Assembly (NCBI GenBank): GCA_023055355.1
Contig: JALJCS010000056.1
Coordinates: 1,922,001-1,986,000 of the forward strand
DNA from: Agelaius tricolor
Lineage: Eukaryota; Chordata; Aves; Passeriformes; Icteridae
DNA length: 64,000 bases
Direction of reading: 5' to 3'
The stretch's first letter is position 1; each line of letters begins with the position of its first letter. Made by a program: the position numbers and the translations under genes. Of the stretch, positions 10,956-22,454 are shown one piece after another. The notes under the pieces are model-generated. The model was not told the DNA's origin, did no database searches, and saw only the letters and a program-made list of their open reading frames with translations.

Positions 10956-11742
10956 GAAGCTCGCGCCATCAAAGTTAAAGCAGCAACGGTATCTCTGTGT
11001 AATCTTGTTTCTAGGGTTAGTAGGCGGAGGACAAGCAGACACAAAACATTACCCTCACCAGCCATTCAGGTGGGTTCTACGCCATCTCTCAGGTGAGGGG
11101 GTCATCAAAGAAATTGTTACAGCCGACATCCCATCTTTCGAGTTCAGGTTAAAAGACATTTTTCCCATGCATACAGGGCACCCCAGATTTCAGGAGACAA
11201 CAGTATTTGGGATGTACTGGTGCCCTGCTTCCAACCCAGGAAAAAGTTATTGTAATTACCCAGGGCATGGATATTGTGGATATTGGGGGTGTGAAACTAT
11301 TGTGATAAGCAATAGATGGACGCCTCAACAGCCGGATAAGTTCCTGCAAATTAAGTACACTCCACACGGCTGTATCGAACCAAAATATGACGGAGATGGG
11401 TATGCGCTTATGCCCAGAGGCTTGAAACAGCACACTTGCACAGGTTATATAATGACAATCCTGCAGCCGACCCATGATGCCTGGGCCACAGGTAAAGTGT
11501 GGACAGCGTATGCTCATCTCCCTAACCGCAGCATCTGGGCGAACGTACAAATTATCAGACTCCCAGCGTCAGTATCCCAATCAGTCGGACCCAATCCGGT
11601 TCTAGTAGTAAGTAGACCCAGGGAAGAGATCGCAGCTAACGGTAGTTCTAGCCGCGAAACACAGAGGTCGAAACTAGTCTCCCCATCCGATCTCTTAACC
11701 AAACCAACCCTCTCCAGCCCATTCTTAAGCGTGTTCTACTGA
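10771..11742 (+). pseudogene. env: ERV-1 env surface subunit, cut from TM by a frame break
   Basis: The open frame begins within the end of pol. A hydrophobic leader (CVILFLGLVGGG) precedes a cysteine-rich ectodomain. The motif YCGYWGCET is shared with gammaretroviral envelopes and with the RDR interference group also carried by type D viruses, which suggests a neutral amino-acid transporter as the family receptor (inference). The frame ends at a TGA (11740-11742), whereas the furin-like region and TM continue one frame over, so a small indel near 11729-11742 separates the subunits. The initiating ATG is uncertain because env mRNA would be spliced. Confidence 0.85.
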
Positions 11743-12397
11743 CTTTTGTGTCCAAGTTCTAATTGTCCCCAGAGTCCTGTATCGCCAAGAAGAAGAGGTG
11801 TACCGCTTGTTCGAGGAACCCAACCGGCTCTACAAACGAGAGGTGATAACAGGCGTCACCATCGCAATGCTCCTCGGTTTAGGAGCTACCGGCGCTGCCA
11901 CAGGCATCTCGGCCCTTGCAACACAACATCAGGGACTGGCACAACTGCAGATGACAGTTGATGAGGACTTGCAAAGGATCGAGAAATCCATCTCTTCCCT
12001 GGAAAAATCCCTTTCCTCAGTCTCAGAGGTTGTCCTCCAAAACAGGAGAGGACTGGACCTCTTATTCATGCAGCAAGGGGGCCTGTGTGCTGCCTTGAAA
12101 GAGGAATGCTGCTTTTATGCAGACCACACCGGAGTCGTCAGAGACTCCATGGCCGAACTGAGAAATCGGCTAAACCTAAGGAAAGCAGATAGAGAAGCTC
12201 AACAGGGCTGGTTCGAGTCGTGGTTCAACCGGTCTCTATGGCTCACCACCCTGATTTCTACCCTAATAGGCCCAGTCACTATAATCTTACTAACCCTAAT
12301 CTTCGGGCCTTGCATATTAAACAAACTGGTGCTATTTGTTAAAAGGCGTTTGGAAACGGCTAACATTTTGTTTCTCGAGCGCCGACAATTACTTTAA
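11729..12397 (+). pseudogene. env: ERV-1 env transmembrane subunit
   Basis: In a frame shifted from SU, this segment encodes a dibasic cleavage site (RLYKR), a glycine/alanine-rich fusion-peptide-like stretch ([13 protein letters not shown]), a heptad region, and an immunosuppressive-domain-like stretch ([11 protein letters not shown]). It ends with the CX6CC cysteine cluster (CAALKEECC) typical of gamma-type TM, one long membrane anchor and a short basic tail. The TM frame itself is open to TAA at 12395-12397. Expression as a full envelope is prevented by the upstream frame break. Confidence 0.87.
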
Positions 12398-12494
12398 GGC
12401 GTGCCACTTACTAACACACCTACAATTTTACGCTAATTCTACTAACCCATGAAATTTTGTAACCTTTACATTTTATAAGATTTTTACTAATCAT

Positions 12495-12798
12495 GAGGGG
12501 GGGGAAATGTGGAGAGCTAGGGATCTGCGTGCGGAAGATCTCGGGCTGTACGGGTAGATAAGAAGCTCCCCCTCACCCTGCAGTCTGACCTTTGCTCTGT
12601 ACCCGGCCACACCCGGCCGGACATGAGCAGAGGGAAATGACACAGACTGCCCAAACCATAAATACCCCTGAGACCCCTCAATAAACGCCATTTTGCTGTC
12701 CACCACATTGGTGTATGTAGCATTGGACCGAGTGACCCTGGGCCTTGGGTCACCGTGCCGGACCTCCCGAACCAGGTCGCTAGGCCATAACGGCAACA
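12495..12798 (+). repeat. ERV-1 polypurine tract and 3' LTR
   Basis: The G-rich tract AGGGGGGGGAAATG (about 12495-12508) directly precedes the 3' LTR (12510-12798, 289 bp). The LTR repeats the 5' copy, with its CGCCATTTTG motif at 12686-12695 and the terminus GGCAACA. CR1 sequence resumes immediately after. Confidence 0.92.
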
Positions 12799-13160
12799 TT
12801 TTCCTAATAGCCAACCTAAACTTCCCCTGACACAGCTTCAAGCTGTTCCCTTGGGTCCTGTGGCTGGTCCCCAGAGAGAAGAGATCAGTGCTTGCTCCTC
12901 TGCTTCTCCTTGTGAGGAAGCTGTAGACTGCAATGAGGTCTCCCTTCAGTCTCCTCCCAGCTGAACAGGCCAAGTGACCTCAACTGCTCCTCATACAGCT
13001 TCCCCTAAAGACCCTTCGCCATCTTCATGGCCCTCCTTTGGATGCTCTCTTGTAGCTTTATATCCTTATTTTTTGGCACCCAAAACTGTACCCAGTACTT
13101 GAAGTGAGGCTGCACCAGTGCAGAGCAGAGTGGGTATACCCTACCACCCCCTTTCACCTT
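12799..13160 (-). mobile_element. CR1 continuation after ERV-1
   Basis: TTTTCCTAATAGCCAACCTAAAC and the following text (CTTGTGAGGAAGCTGTAGAC, then ATGGCCCTCCTTTGGATGC) continue the CR1 copy that stops at 5350. This shows that ERV-1 is a clean insertion. The end near 13160 is approximate. Confidence 0.82.
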
Positions 13161-13619
13161 GCCCCATACCAAACCCCTGCCAATGCATCTATTACATTCT
13201 AAATCACTGATGGATCTCTGTCAAGTTTTATCTAAACAGGTATCTACATCACTGTTCACGGTTGATGCTCATTGCTGAAAGCTCACGCATCAAAAGAATA
13301 ACTTAAGTATTTAAAATTCTTCTTTCATCTTTTAAGAGTTCTAAGTCAGGGAAACTCTAGTTTAGTCTAGAATAGTGCAACTATTCTTTGGTCACTGAGA
13401 AGGTAAAGGGTGAAACCTGAACTCACTGAAAGCAGTGGCAGAACTTGGAATTACTTTAGTGTAGCCAGGCCTTCACCCAGCATTTTTACAAAACCATACC
13501 AGAGTAATACATGACAAGTGCCCCTTCTCTACCGATTATTGAAAGGGCAAGAGGAGGATCCAATTCTGTAGAACTGACACCCCCCCAAGTTATAAGAATG
13601 CAGTTCCTTTTGCCTTTCA
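13161..13619. other. Unassigned intronic sequence
   Basis: I saw no exon or familiar repeat in this stretch. It presumably belongs to the original intron. Confidence 0.35.
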
Positions 13620-15307
13620 GACTTCAGAGGAGTTTGTTATAAATGACTCAGACCCCAAGTGGGAATGAGTTATACAAGTTTTATTGAGAACTAATAAAAA
13701 ATTCACAAAAGAGGTGTGTCCCTCGTCTGATGGGCAGGAGCTTAATGACAAATCAGAAAGGGAATCCTGGGAGCCTGAGGAGGATGGTGGAACACCCCCA
13801 GGAAGGGCAAAGCTGTCCTCCTCGGAATAATGGCATCAGCCACGTGCTCCCCCCTTCTCACAGAGCATAGAGTCTGCTTGGCTTTTTTTTATTTTACTGC
13901 CAAAATTCACCAATTTTGTGCATCAGAGGCTACTTTTGAGAGGAAACCGAGGGGAAATCTTTGGGGTAGGTAATTTAGGAGAAGTAGTTTTCAGACTCAT
14001 CTGATCGGGACTAGTCTGTCCTCTCTCCGAGGGTGGTGGAGGGGGGGCGGGGTGGGAAGCAGCTGACCTGGCCGCCTCCCTCCTGCTCCCCTGGGGTTTG
14101 TGCATTTCGGATCGATTTGGGAAAAGGTTCGGGATCCCCCCCTCCTTCTGCTGCAGCCAGCAGTCTGCTCTCTGCTCTGTGGTGTTCTGTGGCTGTTTCT
14201 TGCTTGCTTTTCACTTTCCAAGGTTACAAATTGTAACACCATCCTGAATATTGGACGGAGCTTTAAGCTGGACTTTTTATTTTTTTCCATATTATATCAC
14301 TTCAGTCCCATCATGTCCCAGAACTCTAGTGTAAGTCTCTTAGACATATCTAGGGTTGGGAATTCTGTGAAAACCCATCTGATGAATTTTTAAGCTGTTT
14401 CTTCTCAAACTTTATATCTTGAATTTCTAGCTTATAGTTCAAATAAAAATAAAGATCCCGCTCAGCTACAGACAACCGGTTTCCCATTTCTTACTCACCA
14501 AAGGGTGGTTTTCAGATGAGTTGTCCTCCTTGGTCTGACTCCCTGATGCTGGAAACGCAGCGATGTCTTGGCTCAGCCAAATAGCAGCTTCCTTCTAGGA
14601 TTTTGCAGTGCATTCTCCAGTCCCATTCCCCATTCCAGCCTCCTTTCACCGGCTGTGAGGCCTTGATCTCTGACCCCCTCTAGGTCTCAGATCCTTCTTT
14701 TCTAGGTTTTTCTTTCAAGGTGCCCAAAAAACCCAGCCGCAGGCCTGCTTCTCTAAAAATGCAAGACCAAGGAAAAAAAATGTCCTAATTTTGATGGAGG
14801 GCAATCAAAATATTCCCAGACTGTGTCTCTCAATATGAGAAATCACCTGTCCAGGGGCCATGTGATATAGGAGCCTCCTTGAGCCAGGTTTCATAAGCTC
14901 TTGGAGGTCTATTTCACACCCAAGATAGCTCAGCTACCTTTGGAGGCATAAAATCAGCAGGATGGCTTCTGTTGCAGTGTTGGAAACAAAAAGGTTTTAA
15001 TAAAAGGCAAAATAACAAACTCTTTACAGAGAAAAACCAATCCAGGTGCAAGAGGCCTTCCTGCCCCTGGTAAAAGACCTCACAAAAGCAATTAGTTTCT
15101 TTGTTCTCTTCTTTTTCTAGTCAATTGCCCAGGCGAGACTTTTTGGCTCCTGTCCAATTAGCTATCCTTAAGTTCGAGGTGAAGTCCCCCGGGTCCTATG
15201 AGATGCCTTTTCCACTTAATCGAGGAGAGAAACTTCTGGGCTTATTTCCTTTTTAAGGGGACAAAGGATAATTTGGTCACTCCATCGACAGGGGGCACAT
15301 TCCTACA
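13620..15307 (-). mobile_element. LTR-like block, minus orientation, abutting exon 6
   Basis: Read on the minus strand, the right edge starts TGTAGGAATGTGCCCCC (15307 leftward), and a polyadenylation-like TTTTATTAAAACC occurs about 310 bases in. A second U5-like poly(A) region and GC-rich tract lie at about 13670-14160. The whole may be one element or two adjacent LTRs. I could not match the left edge or find a target duplication, so the family is unassigned. The right edge ends in CTACA, and the next G completes the AG in front of PTCH1 exon 6. Confidence 0.4.
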
Positions 15308-15308
15308 G

Positions 15309-15502
15309 GAAACCTCCTTTGCAGTGGATCAACTTTGACCCCTTAGAATTCTTAAAAGAGTAAAAAAAAATATTACCAAGTGGAAAGCTGAGAAGAAATG
15401 CTGTAAAAAGTAGAGGTTGGTCATGGTTATATAGATCGACTGTGTCTGAATCTTGCTGATCATGATTGCCCAATCACAGCTCCCAACAAAAATTCCACCA
15501 AA
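15309..15502 (+). pseudogene. PTCH1: PTCH1 exon 6 (194 bp, stops and indels)
   Basis: The block encodes extracellular loop 1 of Patched: FDPLEFL, then [10 protein letters not shown] and [10 protein letters not shown], ending before a GTAAGT donor. The human exon is 199 bp. Two bases are missing near the A9 run (15362-15370), and about three more at the 5' edge, next to the LTR-like block. TGA at 15389-15391 replaces a conserved tryptophan and TAA at 15404-15406 an asparagine position. Confidence 0.92.
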
Positions 15503-16083
15503 GTAAGTTTGCTTACCTTTGTGTAAATCTTTTCAAGGGAGGCTCTGTATGTGTGGTGAGGGAAAAGGGTGCCATTCCCTTCCAAGTAATATATGTTTTA
15601 TGTTCTTCAGTGATTTAATTATTTGGTTTCTATTATATACCATTAGCCCAGGGTAACTAACTTTCCTTCAGCCTGTGATGCAATTGTAATCACACATATT
15701 TAGAGTGAAATTACAGTTCTCAGCTACTGGCTAGGTGTGGCAACGTAGTCACATTATTTCAGCAGGCAACATGCCTCAGGCAGGCACTCCTGGAATAGAG
15801 CTACTGCTGTACACTGACACTGCAGTGAGGTCTTCCTTCAAGTAGGGCCAGTTTTGTTGATCCAACTTTAAATATCTGTTTCTCAGTCACTTTGGCTTTG
15901 GTGAAGTTGCTATCTGGTGAACAAGTATCTGGTTAGTTTGTCTATTTCTGTTTGTTGAACACATTTCTCTTTGTAGACTTCCTAGATGATCTTCAATATC
16001 TGTTATTTCAGTACACTAGGTGTTGATTTAGGATTTGTCTTAAGTTGTGCAACTGATTAATTGCTTCTTTAAAACTTTTCTAG

Positions 16084-16203
16084 CCTCTTGATGTAGCTCT
16101 TGTTTTGAGTGATGGATACTATGGACTGAAGAAAATACATGCATTGGCAGGAGGAATCAATTATAGGTGGTACAGTCAAGAATAGTTCTGGTAAACTTGT
16201 CAG
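16084..16203 (+). pseudogene. PTCH1: PTCH1 exon 7 (120 bp, 2-bp deletion)
   Basis: The block begins after TTTTCTAG and encodes PLDVALVL, then in another frame [20 protein letters not shown], ending before GTATGC. The human exon is 122 bp. The two missing bases near 16126-16132 shift the frame. The position between exons 6 and 8 and both splice sites are as expected. Confidence 0.92.
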
Positions 16204-17576
16204 GTATGCAAACAAATGTTTACAGAAGAATTTTTAATTTTTCTTTGTTAGAGTTTGGGATTTTTTTGGCAGGGGGACAGATCATGCAAAATCAACTGTC
16301 TTTCAAAGTCTATGAATGATGTATATTATGAACCCAGGTATAGGAGGACATCCCTGATGAGGACAGAATTTAAAAGAGTGATTATTAATCAGTTGTTTAA
16401 GGAGGTGTCATTGGTTCCTACTTCAAACCTAAAAATGATAGCCTACATTTCTCAGAAATCATTTTTTTCCTGGCAACTTTTTGTTTAGAGTGTATGAATA
16501 AAGCATAAAACAGTATTTAAAATAATGAACAACTTTGTGTTTTTGAAATATCATCAAAGGAAAAAAAGGGGAAATATAACTTTGGTAATGTGCCCACTCA
16601 TTTGACTTTTATCAGAAAACCAAAATCTCCATTGAAATGTTTATTTAAGGTCAATAAAGAGAAAAGTATATTCTTTATGTTACTGTATCTTGAATACATT
16701 TTTGACTGACAAAATAAAACCCTTTGTTTCAGACTTCTTGAAGAAGTCATGGAACACTGTACTTTGGGGGGAAACCCCTTGAAATAGAACTGTGTTTAAA
16801 AAAAGGACATATAAAAACATTATTTAGATGTATACACTGAATCCAAATTTATATTAAACTAAAATAAGTATAATTCTTGAATATTTAATACAGATAATTC
16901 TTGCTAGAACTTTTTATATGGATTTTTATGTTTTTTTTCCATTGACATTAAATACTGAAAATGTATTTAGTGTTTTCTAAAAAATAGCCAAAGAATTTAT
17001 TCTTGGTGAAAAATTAAATAGTTCCTTAAGCTTCTAAAATTGTTGGATAGTTACATACTGGGTAAATTTATAGTGGATAGTTATTGCATTTTGTGTATTG
17101 TTTGCTGCTTGTCGGGTGTCAGGAGTTTAGTCTGGCATTTCTCTCCAAGGTAGGAAAAAGCCAAGGTCTTCAAATGACGAATTGCCAACAGCATTTGCAA
17201 GATTTTATAGGAATAACTGTTCCTGTGTCCTTCTCATAGCAATCTGTCAGTCAGTCATGATCGTTATAAGTGATTTATTTGTAGGGTTACCGTCTTTGAT
17301 CCTCTAACTGATCCTATTGAAAATAATGGCAAAATACTCACTAAATTCAGTGAAATATAGACTTAACATCAGTACTATATAGACTAGTACAGCTTCACCA
17401 GATACATGGTAGAATAATTATACTCTGGTCAATTTTAATATCAACATGTAGCCTAAAAAAATCAAGAATTTTTTCAAGCTCCTATTAGGCTTTCATTTGA
17501 GCCTTTACACAGTGAGAAAACATTTATTGAAAATGCTTAATACCTCTTTCTCCTCTCTCTTCTCTCCCTGTTACAG

Positions 17577-17724
17577 TGCCCAGGCTTTGCAAACCATGTT
17601 TCAGTTAATGATGCCTAAGCAAATGTATGAGCACTTCAAGGGGCATGAATTTGTTTCATATATCAACTGGAGTGAGGATAAGGCAGCAGCAATTCTGGAT
17701 GCCTGGCAGCAGATAAATGTGGAG
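17577..17724 (+). pseudogene. PTCH1: PTCH1 exon 8 (148 bp, open)
   Basis: The exon follows a strong polypyrimidine tract and TTACAG. It encodes [20 protein letters not shown] and [11 protein letters not shown] of the extracellular loop before transmembrane helix 2. Its length equals the human exon, and the reading frame is open across it. Confidence 0.96.
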
Positions 17725-18294
17725 GTAAAACAGACAATAACCTAAATGTCTTGCTATATAACTTTACTAAGATTCACTGCCTTTAGTTGTGGCTTATTAT
17801 AGTTTTTTCTCAAGGAAAATGCTAAACTAAAACTGAGTGTTGTGTCCTGGTTTTAAAGTTATCTTTATGCTGTAACAAACTATTTTAAAAGGCTGATTTT
17901 TTTTTTTTTTTTTTTTTTAATTAAGAAGCTGCTTGCTTACTCACATATGAGAAGCCATGAAGGTTTTACTGTTTGCTAGACCTTGGATTAAAGGCAAAAT
18001 TCATCTCATACAACAGCAAATCAAAGACAGAGTTGTGGAAAGAAGAATGTTTTGGATGAACTGTGAATACAGTGGCCTTTAATGAAGACACAAATTCTTG
18101 TTTGATAATCAGTAGCTTGCAGGAAATAATTACCAAAAATAAATATTTCATGTAGCCTCAGTGAAATCTCTGTTACAGAGTGTGTGCTTTAAGAGGAACA
18201 TTAAGACAAATGTAGTTGATTTCAGATATGTGCTGTAGAAGATGATAATGGGCTTTTTTCTTAGCCACACTAAGTTTTATTTTTATTTCTATAG

Positions 18295-18435
<141 letters not shown>

Positions 18436-18535
18436 TAAATTCTATTTATTTAATTGACTCCAATAGTATACCAGGGCTCAAATAGTTAGCTTCTTGTTAC
18501 CAGTCAACACTCCATAACATTTTCAGAATACTTAA

Positions 18536-18907
<372 letters not shown>

Positions 18908-19493
18908 TAGTAAATAAACACATCTGAATTGATATTTGACGAAAAACATAAGTTGAGAAAGATACAAGTAAAAATAGAAAAATCAAAATACTTTCTCCTA
19001 TCTAGTAGCTTGTGCTGTAAGAAATTAAGAGAACGTGCTGCCAAATGATTTTAAGAAAAAGGCAGATATCCTGCAGTTTAATTATGTAGATTCTAGAATA
19101 TTTGTTTTTCTGTCTCAATATGAGTGCAAGCATCCAGTTGCACACAAAAAATGCAAGTTTTGCCCTTACATCTGAAAATATCAGGATGTTCAACTTCTGA
19201 TAATATTTTGAAGATAGCTTGAAATATTATGTTATTCTTTTCCTACCAAAACCTTGTATTAGTTTTAGTGAGGCTTTGTACTTGTAAATGATATACTGCA
19301 AGTTTCTCATTAATTTTTCAGAATGAAAGTTAATAGCTCTATTGCATCATATCAATTTTCATTTTAGCCTTGGAGTTCTGTTCAGAATGAAGTGTAAAGG
19401 TTATTTTGATTAGGTAATGACTAGCTAATGGTAAATCATAAGAATAATATAAAAGTGTTACTTTTTTTTTGCTTGTTTTGTTTCTTCCTAAAG

Positions 19494-19592
19494 GTTTTGC
19501 CTTTTCTTGCTCTTGGAGTTGGTGTAGATTATATATTCCTTCTGGTACATACATTTAGGGAAACAGGGCAGAATAAGAGAATTCCATTTGAG
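19494..19592 (+). pseudogene. PTCH1: PTCH1 exon 11 (99 bp, open, GVDD changed to GVDY)
   Basis: It encodes [20 protein letters not shown] and [11 protein letters not shown]. The second aspartate of the conserved GVDD motif in the RND-like/sterol-sensing helix 4 has become tyrosine. That pair is conserved across RND transporters, so the change itself suggests relaxed selection. Length and splice sites are normal. Confidence 0.95.
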
Positions 19593-20485
19593 GTAATGAA
19601 AAAATGGGGTGTTGGGGGACAATAAAAGAATAAGTAAAAGAAAAAGCCTCGTAGAGGAAAATATACCTAGAATTAGTTACTAATTATTTTTAGAAAATAT
19701 TCTGTTCTAGAGATCTTTATCCTAGGGCCTGGTGTTTTTTCCTTTTATTTATAATTAACCATGACATTCACATATTTGCATAATGAAATCTAAGATCCTA
19801 CTCACATTTTTAATCTTTTAGTTTTATTGACACTTTTATTGTCAGTCCAGAGTTTCATATCCAAAGCACAAATAATTTAAAAGCAATATATATTTGTCAG
19901 TTTTGTTTTGTACAAGCAATGTCTTCCATGTGCTCTTTTCATTTGGTTTGGCATGCAGGCAATAAAAACCCATTGTGCAGTAACCTTCATATGCTTCAAA
20001 ATAACCTACTGCATTAGGAAAGGGTCCTATGTTTGATTGTCTCTGGCTTTTTTGTGGTTCCTGGGATTTCTGTCTGTTGGGTTTTTTTCTTACATGCCTT
20101 TTTAACACATTATGTATCTACACTGTTAATGCATGTTACTTTTCAATGAAAAACGTTAAGAACAACAAGTGACTGCACTAATACAAAACACATCCTACTT
20201 AATTGATGTATTTGATATCATATCAGTATCCATTTAGCTTTGACATTTAAAGCCAGTGTCATCTTTGATAATGTTTGCTGCCCTCAAAAAATCTAAGCAC
20301 TTAATACGTTATCTGCTTTTCTCCTGGACAGTGTACTTAGTATATTTTTTACTCTTGCAAACTGTCAAGTGCATATTTTTATTCAGAATTTCCTTGTAAT
20401 AGTTTTCACTGTTACCATGTTATATCTGTAGGATGATCCCTTCATTTGCAGGACATTACCATATTCATTTGACTTTGTTTTACAG

Positions 20486-20611
20486 GACAGAACAGGTGAA
20501 TGCTTGAATCAAACAGGAGCAAGTATAGCCCTTACATATATCAGCAATGTTACTGCTTTCTTTATGGCTGCCTTAATCCCTATTCCTGCTTTATGAGCAT
20601 TTTCACTCCAA
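20486..20611 (+). pseudogene. PTCH1: PTCH1 exon 12 (126 bp, premature stop)
   Basis: It encodes [20 protein letters not shown] and [16 protein letters not shown], followed by TGA at 20594-20596 where Patched has arginine (CGA to TGA, CpG decay), then AFSLQ and a GTAAGT donor. Length equals the human exon. Confidence 0.95.
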
Positions 20612-21214
20612 GTAAGTTTTAATGTTGTTTTGTTAGTTCTTGTAGATAGTGTCATTGTGAAAATGAATGATAATGTTAGACCATGTTCAGTGCTTCTGCA
20701 GTTCACTCAACCAATATGGGATCTCTGTTTACTATAGTTCTTGGTGATAACCAACTGCTTTCTCCTCTTGATTCTACTCCTCCCATTTCTCACACCTTGA
20801 GTCTTTCACATCCTATACATAGGTGAAAGAATATCCTGCCCCATCCCAACTAAGTTGAGTGCAAAAACCAAGAAGTATGCAACTAAGCAGAAACAAGTCT
20901 CTGGCAAGATTTGAATTCTTAAAGCAGTCTAGACCAGTATTCTGTACTCTAGTTTACACTATCACATTCATAAGTAAAAATTTATTCCTTTCACTGAGGT
21001 TTGTCCAATTTGCTGCTATTACAAACCATAATCTAAGTTCAATGACAGCAGCAAAAATGCATGTGCTACATTAATAATTACCGATGCAGTTTGTTCTTTT
21101 TTCCAATGCAATTTTAGCAAAATGTTGGAAAAAATTTCATCAATAATTTTCTGTTCTATTCTGTTTTGAGAGAAAATGTGATTTTTCTGTGCTGAAGCAT
21201 GTATTTCCTGACAC
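20612..21214. other. Start of PTCH1 intron 12, apparently host sequence
   Basis: AT-rich DNA without recognised exon or repeat. Intron 12 runs from here to 60581, and nearly all of its 40 kb is mobile DNA. Confidence 0.45.
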
Positions 21215-21314
21215 AACTGGTAAGTGAGCCTACCAAGGGAGGTGCCTCACTGGACCTGCTGTTTATAAACAGAGAAGGGCTGGTGGGAGATGTGGTGGTC
21301 AGAGGCTGTCTTGG
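21215..21314 (+). mobile_element. CR1 ORF2 fragment, left piece
   Basis: The + strand encodes VSEPTKGGASLDLLF and REGLVGDVVVRGCLG, the segment between the endonuclease and reverse transcriptase of CR1 ORF2. It is interrupted by an LTR at 21315 and resumes at about 22455. Confidence 0.8.
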
Positions 21315-22450
21315 TGTCTTGGTTTGAAAGACAGGTGTCTGCCAAGGAAGACGCGAACCTCCCTTGGAATAGCAAATGTGACCCCCTTCCCTCCCAGTTA
21401 TTATAACTCCAAAATTATGGGGCTTTCAGGCAAAGATATGGGAAAAGGAATAATAGTTGTTTACTAGTATGTATATAATAACAAGACAAACAAACAACAA
21501 TGGCAGCAGCAACAAACAAAACCAGAAACCCAATAACAGCCTTCTCTTGACTGTTAAGCACCTTCCCTTTGGTATAGTTATGGTCACAGCCAGCAGGGGC
21601 ACTGTTGGCACTGGGCAGGGCAGGTGCAATGATTCCCGTATGGCTGCAGGGGGCACTGCTGCACGAGTTCAGTTGCATCTCCCTCACGTGGTAATGGCAG
21701 GAGGGTTGGATGGAGAAAAATGGGCTGCAGCAGGAACCTCGGAGCAGTGGCTGGGATGGCAGAGGCAGGAACACCCCCTGGGGTGGCAAACAAAATGTCA
21801 CAGAAAACTCCGCAACCTTAGCAGGAGCCGCAGGAGTCGGGCGGATACGGAGTATTGGATTAGAGTGTAGTGAGAAAGCCCGAGGCAGCAGCAGAAAGCA
21901 GCAGGGCAGGGCAGCAGCAGCCGGGCTTCTCCATAGCAGATGCCGCACGCAGCTGGGGAAATGCACCCCTTTGGAAGGGGGATGGGGTCATGGTCACGGG
22001 TTTTTCCCTGAGGCACCCAAAAAGATGGTGAGGGTCCTTTCCAGTCAGATCAGATGTTAATAAGGTCCCAGTTCAACAACTGCTCTAACAAGGAAAGGTT
22101 CACCCATGGTAGGAAAAGCAATGGGAGGACAAACGCTCCATAGTGGCAGTGAATCCTCTGGGCAGTGACCACACACCGGCTGTCCCTCCTCCAATGCTGA
22201 GAGAGAGCTAGAAGCAGCACTTGGCCCCTTCCCCCCTGCCCAAAATCTCACAGCAACTCTGCCCTTCCTAAGAGAAAACCCCTCATATAGGAGATTAGCC
22301 AGCTGCATCCTTCCCCCTCCTCCTCCTCCCAGCCACATCTTTTGTTCTCTTAAGTATTGGTAGTAATTGTCTCTTAGCAACAGATGGGACAAAATTGCAT
22401 GAGGGAAAGAAAAAAGGAAAAATCCCAATCTCCAACACTTGGGCATAGCT
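21315..22450 (-). mobile_element. Solo LTR, minus orientation, inside CR1
   Basis: The + strand begins TGTCTTGGTTTGAAAGACAGG, the same terminus as the LTRs at 31155 and 63885, and the reverse of the ...AAACCAAGACA end at 43954. It therefore belongs to the same ERVL-type family but is longer, about 1.1 kb. CR1 sequence lies on both sides. The right boundary is approximate. Confidence 0.7.
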
Positions 22451-22454
22451 ACCA

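Larger units (their letters stand above)
5351..12798 (+). mobile_element. ERV-1: near-complete class II provirus with gamma-type env
   Basis: This provirus has two 289-bp LTRs (5351-5639 and 12510-12798), a primer site, gag, pro, pol, env and a polypurine tract. It sits inside a CR1 copy. TTTTCCT is found at both outer edges and is the likely target duplication. The LTRs differ at four positions that I counted, about 1.4 percent, so the insertion is recent. Gag-pro-pol occupy three frames as in betaretroviruses, while the envelope is of the gammaretroviral type with CX6CC. It is defective: there is a stop in pol at 8535-8537 and a frame break between the SU and TM parts of env. Only these two major breaks were noticed in about 7 kb. 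Confidence 0.95.

Noticed and set aside
17909..17921. Poly-T run as a retrotransposon tail
   Set aside because: No element body or target duplication is visible next to it; it is simple intronic sequence.
21415..21966. 183-codon minus-strand frame
   Set aside because: It lies inside a solo LTR, has biased low-complexity composition and shows no domain.
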